In this document: one piece after another, positions 34,315 to 43,283 of the stretch
How positions within the stretch are numbered: the stretch's first letter is position 1
How the letters are laid out: each line of letters begins with the position of its first letter
Assembly (NCBI GenBank): GCA_022842465.1
Contig: JALHPN010000022.1
Span: 1-62,391, forward strand
Direction: 5' to 3'
Source: Polyangiaceae bacterium
Lineage (GTDB): Bacteria; Myxococcota_A; Polyangia; Polyangiales; Polyangiaceae
DNA length: 62,391 nucleotides
The notes under the pieces: generated by a model
The model's input: only the letters and a program-made list of their open reading frames with translations
Databases searched by the model: none
What the model was told of the DNA's origin: nothing
Position numbers and translations under genes: made by a program

Positions 34315-35646
34315 CTAGGTGAACCGGCCTCGGTTGCGTGCGACGACGCGTGACACGAGGTCGGCTTGCTGGCGTAGCCACCGCGGAGGCATGCGCCGAA
34401 AGGCGCGCGGTCCTCGCACGCGCGTCGCAGCCTCCGCGATCCAGAGCGCGACGAGATGGTCGAGCTGCTCGAGCTGCTTACGGTCGTCGACGAGCGCGCT
34501 GAGCATCGAGACTGCGCCGACGGCTAGCTCGGAGTCGGGGGCGAGAGCGTCGTCGACGACGATGGCGAGCGCGCGCGCGCGGTCTTCGACGGTAGAATCG
34601 GGTAGCGCGGCGGCCGTGCGGAGGATGCGGCCACGGAGGTCCCGCACGACGCGCCGCCACTTCGCGGTGGGGAGGCAGATGCTCCCGTCGAAGCGGACAT
34701 CTCCGCCGAGGAAGGCGACGCGGTCGACCGGCGTGGCGGCGATACCGTTCCCGAGGGGTGCCCGAGCGGCGGCATTCCATGCGAGGACGCGCATTTTGGT
34801 GGGGTGGACCACGAGGCCGAGCTCTGCCACCACGCGCTGCGTCGTCGCGGCGGCCTCGAGGACCTCGTCGGCGGACGGGGAGACGAAGGCGATATCGTCG
34901 CCGAAGCGGGCGTAACCGCCGGTATCGCCGTGGGGGCGGAGGCTCTCGAGGGCGGCGTCGAGGGGCTGGAGATAGAGGTTGCAGGCGAGGTTCGTCGTTG
35001 GGGCGCCGAAGAGCGTCCCGCATGTCCGCTCCAAGGGAGTGCCGTCGTCGCCGCGGATGTCCGCACGGAAGAGCGAGACGAGGAGGTCCCAGCCCCTATC
35101 GCCGCGGCGGAGGCCGGCGGCGTCCGCGAGGAGATCCCACAGGCGGGAGTCGTCGCCTGTGGGGATCGACTCTGCGTAGCGCTGCACGTCGGCACGAAGG
35201 ACGAAGAGCATGCGTCGCTTCGGATCCACCTCGGCGCGACGATGCGCACGCGCGACGCGAGCGAGCCAGCGGAGCGCGTCCCACGACGAACGCTTCGCGC
35301 GGTACGAGTAGACCGACGGCGACAGAGTCGGGTCGAGCCGCTCGGCGAGGACCTCCGTGACGACGCCGTGGACCACGTGGTCGAGCGCGCCGATGCGCGC
35401 GATCTCGCGCTTTCGGCCCGCGAGGAAGGCGTTCACCAGCCGCGCGGGACCCGGGCGATACGATCCGTCGGCGAGCGCGCGGGAGAGGAGGGGTACCACC
35501 GCGTCGCGCTCGGTGACCAGCTGGAGGAAGGGGGCCCCATCTTGCGCGAGCGCCGCCAGACGCCGACCGCGTGCGCGCATCGAGAGCCGAACGATCTGCG
35601 CATGAATGCGCGCCGGATCGGCGATCGCCTCGAGGAAGGCGCTCAT
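34315..35646 (-). CDS. Stand-alone reverse transcriptase, unclassified
   Basis: A 443-residue protein with the ordered reverse-transcriptase blocks: SYRPGPARL (62-70), IGALDHVVHGVV with SVYSYR (85-116), FVLRADVQRY with catalytic Asp153, TLFGAPTTNLACNLYLQPLD (211-230), RFGDD at 247-251 supplying the Asp pair, LGLVVHPTKMRV (276-287) and VAFLGGDV. The polymerase box is FGDD instead of the usual YxDD. About 120 helical residues follow the palm. No maturase, endonuclease, protease or primase domain is visible. Retron, group II intron and diversity-generating partners were not found. A defence or unknown-group RT is likely (inference). Confidence 0.87.
   Translation of the reverse strand: MSAFLEAIADPARIHAQIVRLSMRARGRRLAALAQDGAPFLQLVTERDAVVPLLSRALADGSYRPGPARLVNAFLAGRKREIARIGALDHVVHGVVTEVLAERLDPTLSPSVYSYRAKRSSWDALRWLARVARAHRRAEVDPKRRMLFVLRADVQRYAESIPTGDDSRLWDLLADAAGLRRGDRGWDLLVSLFRADIRGDDGTPLERTCGTLFGAPTTNLACNLYLQPLDAALESLRPHGDTGGYARFGDDIAFVSPSADEVLEAAATTQRVVAELGLVVHPTKMRVLAWNAAARAPLGNGIAATPVDRVAFLGGDVRFDGSICLPTAKWRRVVRDLRGRILRTAAALPDSTVEDRARALAIVVDDALAPDSELAVGAVSMLSALVDDRKQLEQLDHLVALWIAEAATRVRGPRAFRRMPPRWLRQQADLVSRVVARNRGRFT
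34737..34748 (+). repeat. Dispersed CGGCGATACCGT word in the RT gene
   Basis: Exact copy, followed by TCCCG as at 51059, so 17 bases are shared between these two sites. It encodes part of GNGIAAT in the reverse transcriptase. Confidence 0.6.
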
Positions 35647-35672
35647 GCGATCACGCGACGACGAAGAGAATG

Positions 35673-35682
35673 CCCCCGGGGG
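35673..35682. other. CCCCCGGGGG palindrome in the RT leader
   Basis: A perfect 10-base GC palindrome 27 bases upstream of the reverse transcriptase start, in the 142-base gap to the upstream gene. Confidence 0.4.
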
Positions 35683-35760
35683 AGGTCGGAGACACCAGAA
35701 GCTCCTAGCGGCGACGCCGAGACCGCAGCCTCCGGCGCCGCGATGGTGGCGGACGAGCCG

Positions 35761-35777
35761 CGAGCCCCGGGGGCTCG
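35761..35777 (-). terminator. Strong 8-bp GC hairpin downstream of the 35789-37387 gene
   Basis: CGAGCCCC, one G, GGGGCTCG is a perfect 8-bp inverted repeat, 11 bases beyond the stop of the upstream minus-strand gene and in the leader of the RT gene. It may end transcription of the first gene or form part of a structured RNA ahead of the RT. There is no T-tract. Confidence 0.4.
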
Positions 35778-35788
35778 CGAAGCGTCCG

Positions 35789-37387
35789 TCACGGCGGGAG
35801 GAACGTCAAGAAGTCGCGGAAGCCGGCGTTACAGCCCGGCGTTTCGCACTTGGAGGTCGGCGACGGCATGCCGGGCGTCCCGAACGGCGTCTGGCGGAGA
35901 CCGAGCGCGTACGCGTGATCCTTCCGCTCGTGGAGCTTCGCGTAGCCCGTCGGCACGACGAACTGCGGGACGAGCGGTCCCCTGTAGAACTGGAACCCGC
36001 AGCCGCTCGCCGCCGCCGTACAGCCGCCGACGTACTGTTTGTCGGCCGGGCGCCAAGGCACGGCTTCGATCTGGATGTAGCTCGGCTGGAGGATGTACAC
36101 CTTGAACCAGCGACGCGCCCAGTCGAGGTACTCGGGGTCGCTCACGTTCGACTCGACGAAGACGTAGACGTCGTTCGGCTGGACGACGCCCCCGAGGGCC
36201 GCGAGCAGATCCGTCGTACTGCCCGCGGGGCGGTAGAGAACGCTACTCTGTGCGTTGGTCCCCGTGTTGAGCCGGACGGGCCCCGGCGTCGGCGCTCCCG
36301 GGCGCAGGTCGATCGGCGAGACCTGGGGCGTCGTCGTCCCCGAGCGCGTCGTCATGCACAGGGCCTGACCCTTGCTGTTGAAGACCCACGCCTCGCAGTC
36401 GATCCGCCGCGGTCCGCGCGGGACGGGGCCCCGCCGGCGCCCCAGCGAGCTCCCGACCTCGAGCGTGTTCGCGCACGCGTTCGGGGCGTTCGCCGCGATG
36501 TTCGGGCGCGCGTACTGACGCTTGTAGATCATCATCCGACGCGCCGGGTCGGCGAGCCACGTATGGCGCAGGCTGCGCTCGTTGAGGACGTACTGATCGC
36601 CCTTGTTCGGCCAGTTCCAGTCGGCGGGGCTCCGCACGACGCGCTTCATGCCGGCGCTCGTCTCGATGTTGCCGAAGGTCACGCGGATGAACGGGTTCTC
36701 GAGCCACACCGGGCTCGTCTTCCTGTCCTGCGTCGCGACCGGGAACTGGCCGTCGAGGGGGAACTGGCCCGCGTTCTCCTTCGACCACTTGTCCGCCGCC
36801 GCAAAGTACTCCGCGTCCGAGTAGCGCGGGCCGTCGTCGGGGAAGCCCGGACGCGGGCACGTCGCGACCTTGTCGAGCTTGAACAGCGTGTAGAAGCGGT
36901 AGCCGACGACCGGACTCGTGTACTCGCCGATCCTGTAGCGGTACTCGAAGCGGTACGTGCCCTCCGGGATCTCGGGGTCCGATTGCGGGAAGTGCTTCGG
37001 CTCCGCGCCTTGCTTGCCGTCGCACGGGCTGAACGGGGGCGGCCCGCCTTGCTTGCCTTCGGGGCCGCTCCTGCACTCGTAGATCGTGCCCGGCACTCCC
37101 GTCGGCTTCATCTCGAACGCGATGGGATTGTTCGCCGAGTCGCGCCAGCCCGTCGGCGTGCGCGGCTTCGAGAGGAGCTCGGGCGCAGGGTTCCCGGGCG
37201 GCCCGCCGTCTTCGCTCGTGCTGCCGTCGCCTCCGCTGCTTCCTCCACCGTCGACCAGCACACCGGACGACGCGCCGACGTCACCACTCACCTCGAAGTC
37301 ACCCAGGAGAGCCGTGCATCCCGACGACGTCGCGCACACACCCGCGAGACCGACGACGACGCCGACCGACAAGACATGGCGAAGCAT
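35789..37387 (-). CDS. Large lipoprotein of unknown function
   Basis: A 532-residue lipoprotein from ATG 37387, with a signal ending LAGVC or SSGC (Cys18 or Cys24) and a Gly/Ser/Asp linker to about residue 70. The mature protein is rich in Tyr and Trp and contains Cys pairs (TIYECRSG, SPCDGK, CANTLEV, DCEAWVF, ALCMTT, GGCTAAASGCGF, SKCETPGCNAGF). I do not recognise a domain. It resembles long single-domain exported lipoproteins typical of Polyangiales, sometimes found as multiple paralogues. Confidence 0.65.
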   Translation of the reverse strand: MLRHVLSVGVVVGLAGVCATSSGCTALLGDFEVSGDVGASSGVLVDGGGSSGGDGSTSEDGGPPGNPAPELLSKPRTPTGWRDSANNPIAFEMKPTGVPGTIYECRSGPEGKQGGPPPFSPCDGKQGAEPKHFPQSDPEIPEGTYRFEYRYRIGEYTSPVVGYRFYTLFKLDKVATCPRPGFPDDGPRYSDAEYFAAADKWSKENAGQFPLDGQFPVATQDRKTSPVWLENPFIRVTFGNIETSAGMKRVVRSPADWNWPNKGDQYVLNERSLRHTWLADPARRMMIYKRQYARPNIAANAPNACANTLEVGSSLGRRRGPVPRGPRRIDCEAWVFNSKGQALCMTTRSGTTTPQVSPIDLRPGAPTPGPVRLNTGTNAQSSVLYRPAGSTTDLLAALGGVVQPNDVYVFVESNVSDPEYLDWARRWFKVYILQPSYIQIEAVPWRPADKQYVGGCTAAASGCGFQFYRGPLVPQFVVPTGYAKLHERKDHAYALGLRQTPFGTPGMPSPTSKCETPGCNAGFRDFLTFLPP

Positions 37388-37459
37388 GCCTCGACGATAT
37401 CGCGGACCCACGCCCGATGCAGTCTTTCGTGCGGGCCGCCGCCCATGTCGGAGGAACGT

Positions 37460-39541
37460 CTACCGCGCGGCTGCCGTCTGGAGACCGGCTCCCCCCGGGC
37501 CCCCACGGAGCCTCACGCTCTCGGCGTCGACGGCCGATCGGAACGCGCGCGTCGCGGTCGGATCGAGCGGCCTCGGCGCTGCGAACACGGCGCGGATCGC
37601 CCCGTCCGGTGCGTAGGGAACGACGCCGAACCCGGATCGCGGCTGCCGTCGACCGCCGAGATCGCGCACGGCGTCCCGCCAGACCGCCTGTCGGACGACC
37701 GCCGGCAGGCGCAGGTATGCGTCCGGCGGAGGCGCGCCGACCTCCAGCACGAAGCCTTCGGGAAAGCCCGCGGCGTGCGCCGCGCGGAGCCGTGCGAGAG
37801 ACGCGTCTTCGCCCGCGCGACCGAGCGCGCCCCGCGACGCGAGCGACGCGGCGATCTCGCCGCCCGTCCCACGCCCGAGGCTCTGCACCTTGCCGAGGAG
37901 GCCGCCCGTCCGCGCGAGCCACCACGCGAGCCCCTTGCCCGGCGCACGCTCGAACCAGAGCAGCTTGGCGCCGAGCCTCACGCACGCTCCTGCGCTCGCT
38001 CCCTGCCGCTCGAGCGCACGCGCGATCCGCAACGCGACGGGGCCTGCCTGCTGCGTGGCTCGCGCCTCCCAGACCTCCACCTCGCCCTTCGTCGCGCGCA
38101 GGACCCGGAGGAACACCGGCAGGCTCGCCGTCGCCTTCCCCTTCCCCGCGAACACGCGCGACGCCCGGCCGAGGACGAGGACGAGGTGGACGAGGATCGC
38201 GACCCACGGCCCGACGGCGACCGCCACCGTCCAGCCCTCCTCTCCGAGCACGTTCTCCGAGAGCGCGAGCCACACCACGACGAGCATCGCGACGCCGCTC
38301 GCGGCCTGATCGAGGAACGCTCCGTGCGCGAAGCCTCGCAGCTGGACGGCCGCCCACACGGAGGCGCCGAGCGTCGCCGGGACGAGCGCGAAGACCACCG
38401 GCTCCGCCGCGCCCCAGGAGACGAAGGACGTCACGACGAGGACCATCGCGCAGAATGCGCACGCCGCCACGACGAGCGATACCGCCACGAGACGCACCCC
38501 GAACGCGCGCGCGAGCTTCGCGGAGGCCTCGTCCTCGAGCCGCTTCCAGTCGTGATAGAAGACGCTCGCCCAGCTGGCCGCGACGACGAACAGCGGCCCC
38601 GCGAGGTGGAGCGAGAGCGCCAGCATGCGCACCTCGTCGTCCTCGCTCGCCGCCGCCGACGAGAGGGAAGGCACCACCGCGGCGAGCAGCACGACCGAGC
38701 CGAGGCGCGTGCCCAGGTTGGCGAGCGCGCCGAGCACGACGTCGCGCGCCGCCGGCCCTCGCACCGGGTGGGCGCTGCGGCTCGCGCGAGGGAGGAGCAC
38801 GAGCCGGAGCGCCGGCGCAGGGATCCGCGAGATCCGGTATGCCCGCCGGATGTAGACGAACGAGATCGTCCGCGAGAGCGCCGTCGCGACCACGACCGCG
38901 AGCGGGAAGCTCCACGGCCCGACGAAGCGCCATCCGAGCCAGGTCGTGCCGAGGAGGGCGAGAGGCCCGACGAGGAACGTCGCCATCGGCCGGTACACGC
39001 GACCGTGCGCGAAGACGCCCGAGTAGAAGGTGCGTAGGAGGAGATCGATCGCGAGGCGCAGACCGACGGCGATACCGTACGCGACGAGCACCGGAGAGGT
39101 CCCGGCGTGCGTCCTCGAGAGCCAGGCTCCCTGCGCGATCGGCGCGACGACGCAGGCGATCGCCACCCACGTCACGCCGGTGAGCCATCGCCGGGTGAGA
39201 GCCGCCGCGGGCGAGCTCGGCCCGAGCTCACGGAGTCGGCGCCGGAGCGCCTCGCTCGCGCCCCAGAACAAAGCCTCGACGACGAGCGCCGCGTTCTGGA
39301 ACGCGAGCGACGCGACGAGCGGACGCGCGCTGAAGAGCTCCACCAGCAACGTCAGCTCGACGAGATGGAGGAGCGTGCTCCAGAGCCGCGTCAGCACGAA
39401 GCCGGACAGGCGCTTGGCGGCGTAGGCCGTGAAGCGGCGCGCCAGGATCGCCTCCTCGACCGCATGGACGCGATCGGCCCGCGCGGCCCGCGTCGCGAGC
39501 CACGCGGAGAGAGCCGCCCTGCCGGTCACCCCCGCCGTCAC
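37460..39541 (-). CDS. Multi-pass membrane protein, flippase-like N-terminal half
   Basis: A 693-residue protein. Residues about 40-460 contain many hydrophobic segments (10-12 estimated) with Arg-rich loops, reminiscent of polysaccharide flippases (MATE/MVF fold), though I see no diagnostic motif. The last 230 residues are soluble, Ala/Arg/Gly-rich, with PDAYLRLPAVVRQAVWRDAV and GFGVVPYAPDG. The gene ends 9 bases upstream of nothing recognisable on the same strand and starts 9 bases from the next small gene, so it may be in the same transcription unit. A role in export of a surface polymer is only a guess. Confidence 0.6.
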   Translation of the reverse strand: MTAGVTGRAALSAWLATRAARADRVHAVEEAILARRFTAYAAKRLSGFVLTRLWSTLLHLVELTLLVELFSARPLVASLAFQNAALVVEALFWGASEALRRRLRELGPSSPAAALTRRWLTGVTWVAIACVVAPIAQGAWLSRTHAGTSPVLVAYGIAVGLRLAIDLLLRTFYSGVFAHGRVYRPMATFLVGPLALLGTTWLGWRFVGPWSFPLAVVVATALSRTISFVYIRRAYRISRIPAPALRLVLLPRASRSAHPVRGPAARDVVLGALANLGTRLGSVVLLAAVVPSLSSAAASEDDEVRMLALSLHLAGPLFVVAASWASVFYHDWKRLEDEASAKLARAFGVRLVAVSLVVAACAFCAMVLVVTSFVSWGAAEPVVFALVPATLGASVWAAVQLRGFAHGAFLDQAASGVAMLVVVWLALSENVLGEEGWTVAVAVGPWVAILVHLVLVLGRASRVFAGKGKATASLPVFLRVLRATKGEVEVWEARATQQAGPVALRIARALERQGASAGACVRLGAKLLWFERAPGKGLAWWLARTGGLLGKVQSLGRGTGGEIAASLASRGALGRAGEDASLARLRAAHAAGFPEGFVLEVGAPPPDAYLRLPAVVRQAVWRDAVRDLGGRRQPRSGFGVVPYAPDGAIRAVFAAPRPLDPTATRAFRSAVDAESVRLRGGPGGAGLQTAAAR
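39067..39078 (+). repeat. Dispersed CGGCGATACCGT word in a membrane protein gene
   Basis: Exact 12-base copy inside the flippase-like gene, encoding part of AYGIAVG on the minus strand. Confidence 0.5.
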
Positions 39542-39550
39542 GCGTCCGGC

Positions 39551-40303
39551 TCAGCGCGACGCGAAGCTCGCCACGAGCGCGTCGAGCTCGGCTCGCGCGG
39601 CCTTCACGCTCTTCACCGGGCCCGTCATCTTGAAGAAGTGGGGCATGTCCGGCGTCGCGACGATCGCGGCGAGGAGCGCCCACCCTGCTTGCGCCCCGGT
39701 GGCAGGACCCATGCCCATCCCGCCGTTGAACGTCCCCTCCACTTCGACGAGGGTGACCTCGAGCGCGCCGACCTTCTTCGTCGTGCGCTTCGCGGTCTTC
39801 TGCCCTTCGCCGTCGAACTGACCGATCCAGCGCTGCACGTTCGCGTCGACCGTGCCGCCGGCCTGCATGACGCTCATCTCGGCGTCCGCGGAGTCCCCCG
39901 GGGCGCGCGGGATCTTGTAGGTCGCGAGGCGCATCGAGCTCGCGTTCGGGACCGACTGCCAGCGGGCGGGCGTCTTCCACGCGAGCGACGGCGACTCGGC
40001 GCCTGCCCCTCCGTCCGCGCGCGGCGCGACGCCGGGGAGAGCCATCCCCGACCCGCCCGGTTCGATCGAGGGATGGCCGGAGGGGAGATCGGCGGTCGTC
40101 GCGTTGTCGGGGATCGGCGGCGCGCTCCGCGGCATCGGCGATGCGATCTCCGACGGCGGATCGGCCGCCGCCGTGATCGGCGCCGTAGAGGACACGGTCG
40201 ACCCAGGAGGGGCGGAGGCGCGCCCCGCCGCGAACGCCCCCGCCGCGACGATGGCGGCGACGACGGCGACGGAGGGAAGGCCGAGCTTCACGTCGGTGCT
40301 CAT
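39551..40303 (-). CDS. Single-pass exported protein of unknown function
   Basis: A 250-residue protein with a hydrophobic segment at residues 9-27 (LPSVAVVAAIVAAGAFAAG), a Pro/Ser/Ala-rich region to about 105, and a compact C-terminal domain (SLAWKTPARWQSVPNASSMRLATYKIP...). The C-terminal block begins with a W-x-x-P-x-x-W pattern and contains a Gly-Met-rich loop (FNGGMGMGPATG). Similar domains occur in planctomycete and myxobacterial exported proteins without known role. It lies 27 bases downstream of the cytochrome gene on the same strand. Confidence 0.6.
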   Translation of the reverse strand: MSTDVKLGLPSVAVVAAIVAAGAFAAGRASAPPGSTVSSTAPITAAADPPSEIASPMPRSAPPIPDNATTADLPSGHPSIEPGGSGMALPGVAPRADGGAGAESPSLAWKTPARWQSVPNASSMRLATYKIPRAPGDSADAEMSVMQAGGTVDANVQRWIGQFDGEGQKTAKRTTKKVGALEVTLVEVEGTFNGGMGMGPATGAQAGWALLAAIVATPDMPHFFKMTGPVKSVKAARAELDALVASFASR

Positions 40304-40330
40304 GACGGCAGCGACCCTAGCACGCCCCCG

Positions 40331-41668
40331 TCACTGCGGCCTGCCGCCCGGCAAGCTCGTCGGGTTCGCGTTCCCCGGGCTCACCTGCTTGATGGAGTCC
40401 CAGAGGAGCTGCTTCGTGTAGGTCGGGTTGTGGACGCCGAGGTCCTTGCTCCGGGCGATGATGAAGTAGTTGTAGAGCGCACCCGCCGTGGCCGCGTCGA
40501 GCACCTGGTTCGCGCCGCCTGGGCCGCTCCCCGGCCGCGACTTGTCGAGGTGGAACTGGCCGTCGCCGATGGCGTCCGGATCGAGCGCGCCGTACGGCGC
40601 GGCCTCTGCGCGCGTGAGGAGCCCGCGCTCGTCGAGGAGCGTCTGGAGCTCGGTGAGCGCCTTCCGGACGAGCGTGCGCCCGCCCTGCACGTCGAAGTCG
40701 GAGCCCGTGTAGCTCGTGTGGCACGAGCGGCAGAACTCGACGGTCGGCTTCATCGTGTGGTCGGGGACGTCGCCGTTCGCCTTCACCGGCCGCATGTGGC
40801 AGGCGACGCACGCGTCGGCCATCCGCGGATCGGTGACGTGCGCGGACGACGAGTACGTCTGACCCGCGAAGTGGTAGCCGCCCTTCGCGGAGTACACGTC
40901 CGCGACGGGCCCCTCGTGCGGACCCCAGCGATAGTTCGAGATGGTGTTCGAGGCGCCGACGTAGAACGTCACGTCCTTGCGCGACTTGTGGCAGAAGACG
41001 CAGACGTTGCCGCGGCGGTAGGAGACCGACTGCCCCGTGGTCTGGGTGGCAGAGGCCTCGCTCTTCTCGACGATCGCGGTGTCGTTGACGCCGCCGGGCA
41101 CGCGGACGGGCGCGGAGCCTGCCGTGTACTTGCCCGTGACGTGAGGGTCGTTCGTGGTGTTGAAGTCGTGGCACGTCGAGCAGTGGATCTTCCCGATCGT
41201 CGTCGCGCCGCCGTAGCTGATCTCGTTCGTCGCGCCGTTCGCGGCGCGGTAGCTGATGTGGCCGTTCGGGACGCCCACCGCGACGCCGGCGTCCGGCGGG
41301 ACGTTGTAGACGTTCGCGCGGCGTTGCTGGATGCCGTCCAGGGCGTGGCAGTTGCCGCAGGCGCCGCCGCCGATCTCGTTCTGCTGCGGATGGGAGTGGT
41401 TGCTGAAGCGCCACTGATCGACGACGCCGTTGAAGGTGTGACACGGGGTCGTGCAGGCGCTCGAGAGCGCGCCCGTACCCCCGTCGGGGGTCCCCGGGAG
41501 CCCGATCGGCCCCGTGGAGCCCACCGGCCCCGCGGGGCCGGGAGCGCCCACGGCGCCGGTCTCTCCCTTCTCACCGTCGCTCCCGCACGCGCCGACGACG
41601 AAGGCGCCGGCCGCGGAGACGGTGACGACGAGGAAGGCGGTGACGCGGGAGATGCGGATGTCTCTCAT
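40331..41668 (-). CDS. Hexahaem c-type cytochrome lipoprotein with collagen-like linker
   Basis: A 445-residue lipoprotein (ATG 41668; signal ending VVGAC, Cys28). Residues 30-60 are a Gly-X-Y repeat (GEKGETGAVGAPGPAGP...) like short bacterial collagen. Haem-binding motifs follow: CTTPCH (CX3CH), CGNCH, CSTCH, CVFCH, CVACH and CRSCH. Distal His ligands are abundant. Motif spacing is irregular, as in large electron-transfer cytochromes of metal reducers. The last 130 residues lack haem motifs. It is divergent from another multihaem gene by 48 bases and probably belongs to the conduit described for 43-48 kb. Confidence 0.85.
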   Translation of the reverse strand: MRDIRISRVTAFLVVTVSAAGAFVVGACGSDGEKGETGAVGAPGPAGPVGSTGPIGLPGTPDGGTGALSSACTTPCHTFNGVVDQWRFSNHSHPQQNEIGGGACGNCHALDGIQQRRANVYNVPPDAGVAVGVPNGHISYRAANGATNEISYGGATTIGKIHCSTCHDFNTTNDPHVTGKYTAGSAPVRVPGGVNDTAIVEKSEASATQTTGQSVSYRRGNVCVFCHKSRKDVTFYVGASNTISNYRWGPHEGPVADVYSAKGGYHFAGQTYSSSAHVTDPRMADACVACHMRPVKANGDVPDHTMKPTVEFCRSCHTSYTGSDFDVQGGRTLVRKALTELQTLLDERGLLTRAEAAPYGALDPDAIGDGQFHLDKSRPGSGPGGANQVLDAATAGALYNYFIIARSKDLGVHNPTYTKQLLWDSIKQVSPGNANPTSLPGGRPQ

Positions 41669-41716
41669 GGGGTAAGCTCCGGCCGCGGAACGCCTCTTGC
41701 GGCGCGGCTCACGGGA

Positions 41717-43264
41717 ATGGTTGCGAGCGACTTGCACGACCGAGGCCACGAGGACGGGGACCGCGGACGCGGGCCCCGGCGATACCATTCCCGGAGCGCG
41801 ATCGCGGCCGGAATCCTCGCGCTCGCGGCGGCGACGGCGTGCGAGTCGTCCCCAGCGAGGGCACCGGAGCCGTCGTTCGCCGACGACGTCGGCCCGCTGC
41901 TCCGCGCAAGATGCGCGACGTGCCACGCAGGTTCTGCACCTCCCGGGGGCTTCCGCGCCGAGCGCTTCGTGGACGCGATCGCCTGCACGAAGGACGGGAC
42001 CCCGTTCACGGCCGCGCTGGTCGACGCGCTCGCGAAGCCGCCGCACGTGGGGCTCGTCGACGAGGCCGGAGCCGCGCTCCTCGCGCGCTGGGTCGCCGCG
42101 GGCGCCCCCTCGACGCGGGGCGGGGTCCATCCCACGTCGTTCGCCGATCCGCGGTCCCCCTCCGGGCACGGGGCGTTCCTCCGCGCGCGCGCCTATCGCC
42201 CGATGACCGACGCCGGCGATCGGGATGCGTGCGCGACCTGCCACGACGGGGCCGGAGCAGGGCCGAGCCGGACGACGACGACGGCCCCCGGCGCGACGTC
42301 CTGCGCGACCTGCCACGACGAGCCCGGCGGCGCCTTCGCGTGCACGACCTGTCACGGCGCGCGCGGACGCGCGTTTCCTCCTCGCGACCCCTGTTTCCAC
42401 CCCGACGCTCGCCGATCGGACGCTCACGCGGCCCACGCGGCTCCGAGCGCTTCGCGATCGGTCCCGATCGACTGCGGAGCCTGTCATCCGTCGCCGGCGT
42501 TCGGCTCGCTCACGGCGCCTCACGTCGACGGCGTCCTCTCCGTGTGGCTGGATCCCGGCGCAGCGGGCCTCCGTTCGACGTGGGACGAGCGCACGAAGAC
42601 CTGCACCGGCACGTGCCACGCGCGCGGAGGGGCGCGGCCCACCCCCTCCTGGACCGACGGCACGAAGGCGACCTGCAACGACTGCCACGCGTCACCGCCG
42701 CCGGCGCACTACGGGGGCGCGTGCACGAGCTGCCATCGCGAGGCGGACGCGACGGGGACCGCGCTCGTCATGCCGCGCCTCCACGTGAACGGACGCGTGG
42801 ACCTGGGCGACGGCTCCGGCGCATGCGGCGCGTGTCACGGTCGCGGCGCCGATCCCTGGCCGGAGACGGGCGCGCACGCCGCCCACGCGTCCCCTCGGGC
42901 GTCGCGCCCGGTCCCGTGCGAAACGTGCCACGAGGTTCCCTCGGCGAACGCTCATCCCGTCGGGCGCGGCGGCGCGGTCGTCCGCTTCGCGGGCCTCGCG
43001 ACGAGCGGAGCCCGCCGCGCGATCTGGGACCCCGGTACGCGGAGCTGCGCCGGTACCTACTGCCACGAGCACGCCGGCGGCAGCGCGACCGCGCCCCGCT
43101 GGGAGGACGGGCCCGCCGCGGTCGCCTCCTGCGGCTCGTGCCACGCGTCGCCGCCACGCCTGCCCCACGTCCAGGACACGCGCTGCGGCTCGGCGGGCTG
43201 TCACGAGGCGCTCGACGTGAAGAAGGTCCACGTCGACGGGAAAGTGGATCGCCTCGGCCCCTGA
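41717..43264 (+). CDS. Multihaem c-type cytochrome lipoprotein, GSU CxxxxCH family
   Basis: A 515-residue lipoprotein. The signal ends ATAC (about residue 42) after an unusually long polar start; the dispersed-word variant at 41778 lies in this leader, so the true start may differ. I count ten CXXCH, one CX3CH (CTGTCH) and two CX4CH (CAGTYCH, CGSAGCH). The alternation of CX4CH with CXXCH is the signature of a cytochrome family expanded in Geobacter (GSU CxxxxCH...CXXCH). The N-terminal part resembles a cytochrome c domain (FADDVGPLLRARCATCH). It is convergent with the 27-site cytochrome gene, 19 bases apart. Confidence 0.85.
   Translation: MVASDLHDRGHEDGDRGRGPRRYHSRSAIAAGILALAAATACESSPARAPEPSFADDVGPLLRARCATCHAGSAPPGGFRAERFVDAIACTKDGTPFTAALVDALAKPPHVGLVDEAGAALLARWVAAGAPSTRGGVHPTSFADPRSPSGHGAFLRARAYRPMTDAGDRDACATCHDGAGAGPSRTTTTAPGATSCATCHDEPGGAFACTTCHGARGRAFPPRDPCFHPDARRSDAHAAHAAPSASRSVPIDCGACHPSPAFGSLTAPHVDGVLSVWLDPGAAGLRSTWDERTKTCTGTCHARGGARPTPSWTDGTKATCNDCHASPPPAHYGGACTSCHREADATGTALVMPRLHVNGRVDLGDGSGACGACHGRGADPWPETGAHAAHASPRASRPVPCETCHEVPSANAHPVGRGGAVVRFAGLATSGARRAIWDPGTRSCAGTYCHEHAGGSATAPRWEDGPAAVASCGSCHASPPRLPHVQDTRCGSAGCHEALDVKKVHVDGKVDRLGP
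41778..41788 (+). repeat. Variant dispersed word GGCGATACCAT
   Basis: One mismatch to GGCGATACCGT; followed by TCCCGG as at 34737 and 51059. It sits at the 5' end of a cytochrome gene. Confidence 0.45.
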
Positions 43265-43283
43265 CGGAGGGCCTCGGCGCACT

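Noticed and set aside
39107..41716. Long plus-strand extension in front of the 41717 cytochrome
   Set aside because: The frame is open but antisense to three genes, has shadow composition and no domain; the lipoprotein signal and first haem motif begin after 41717.
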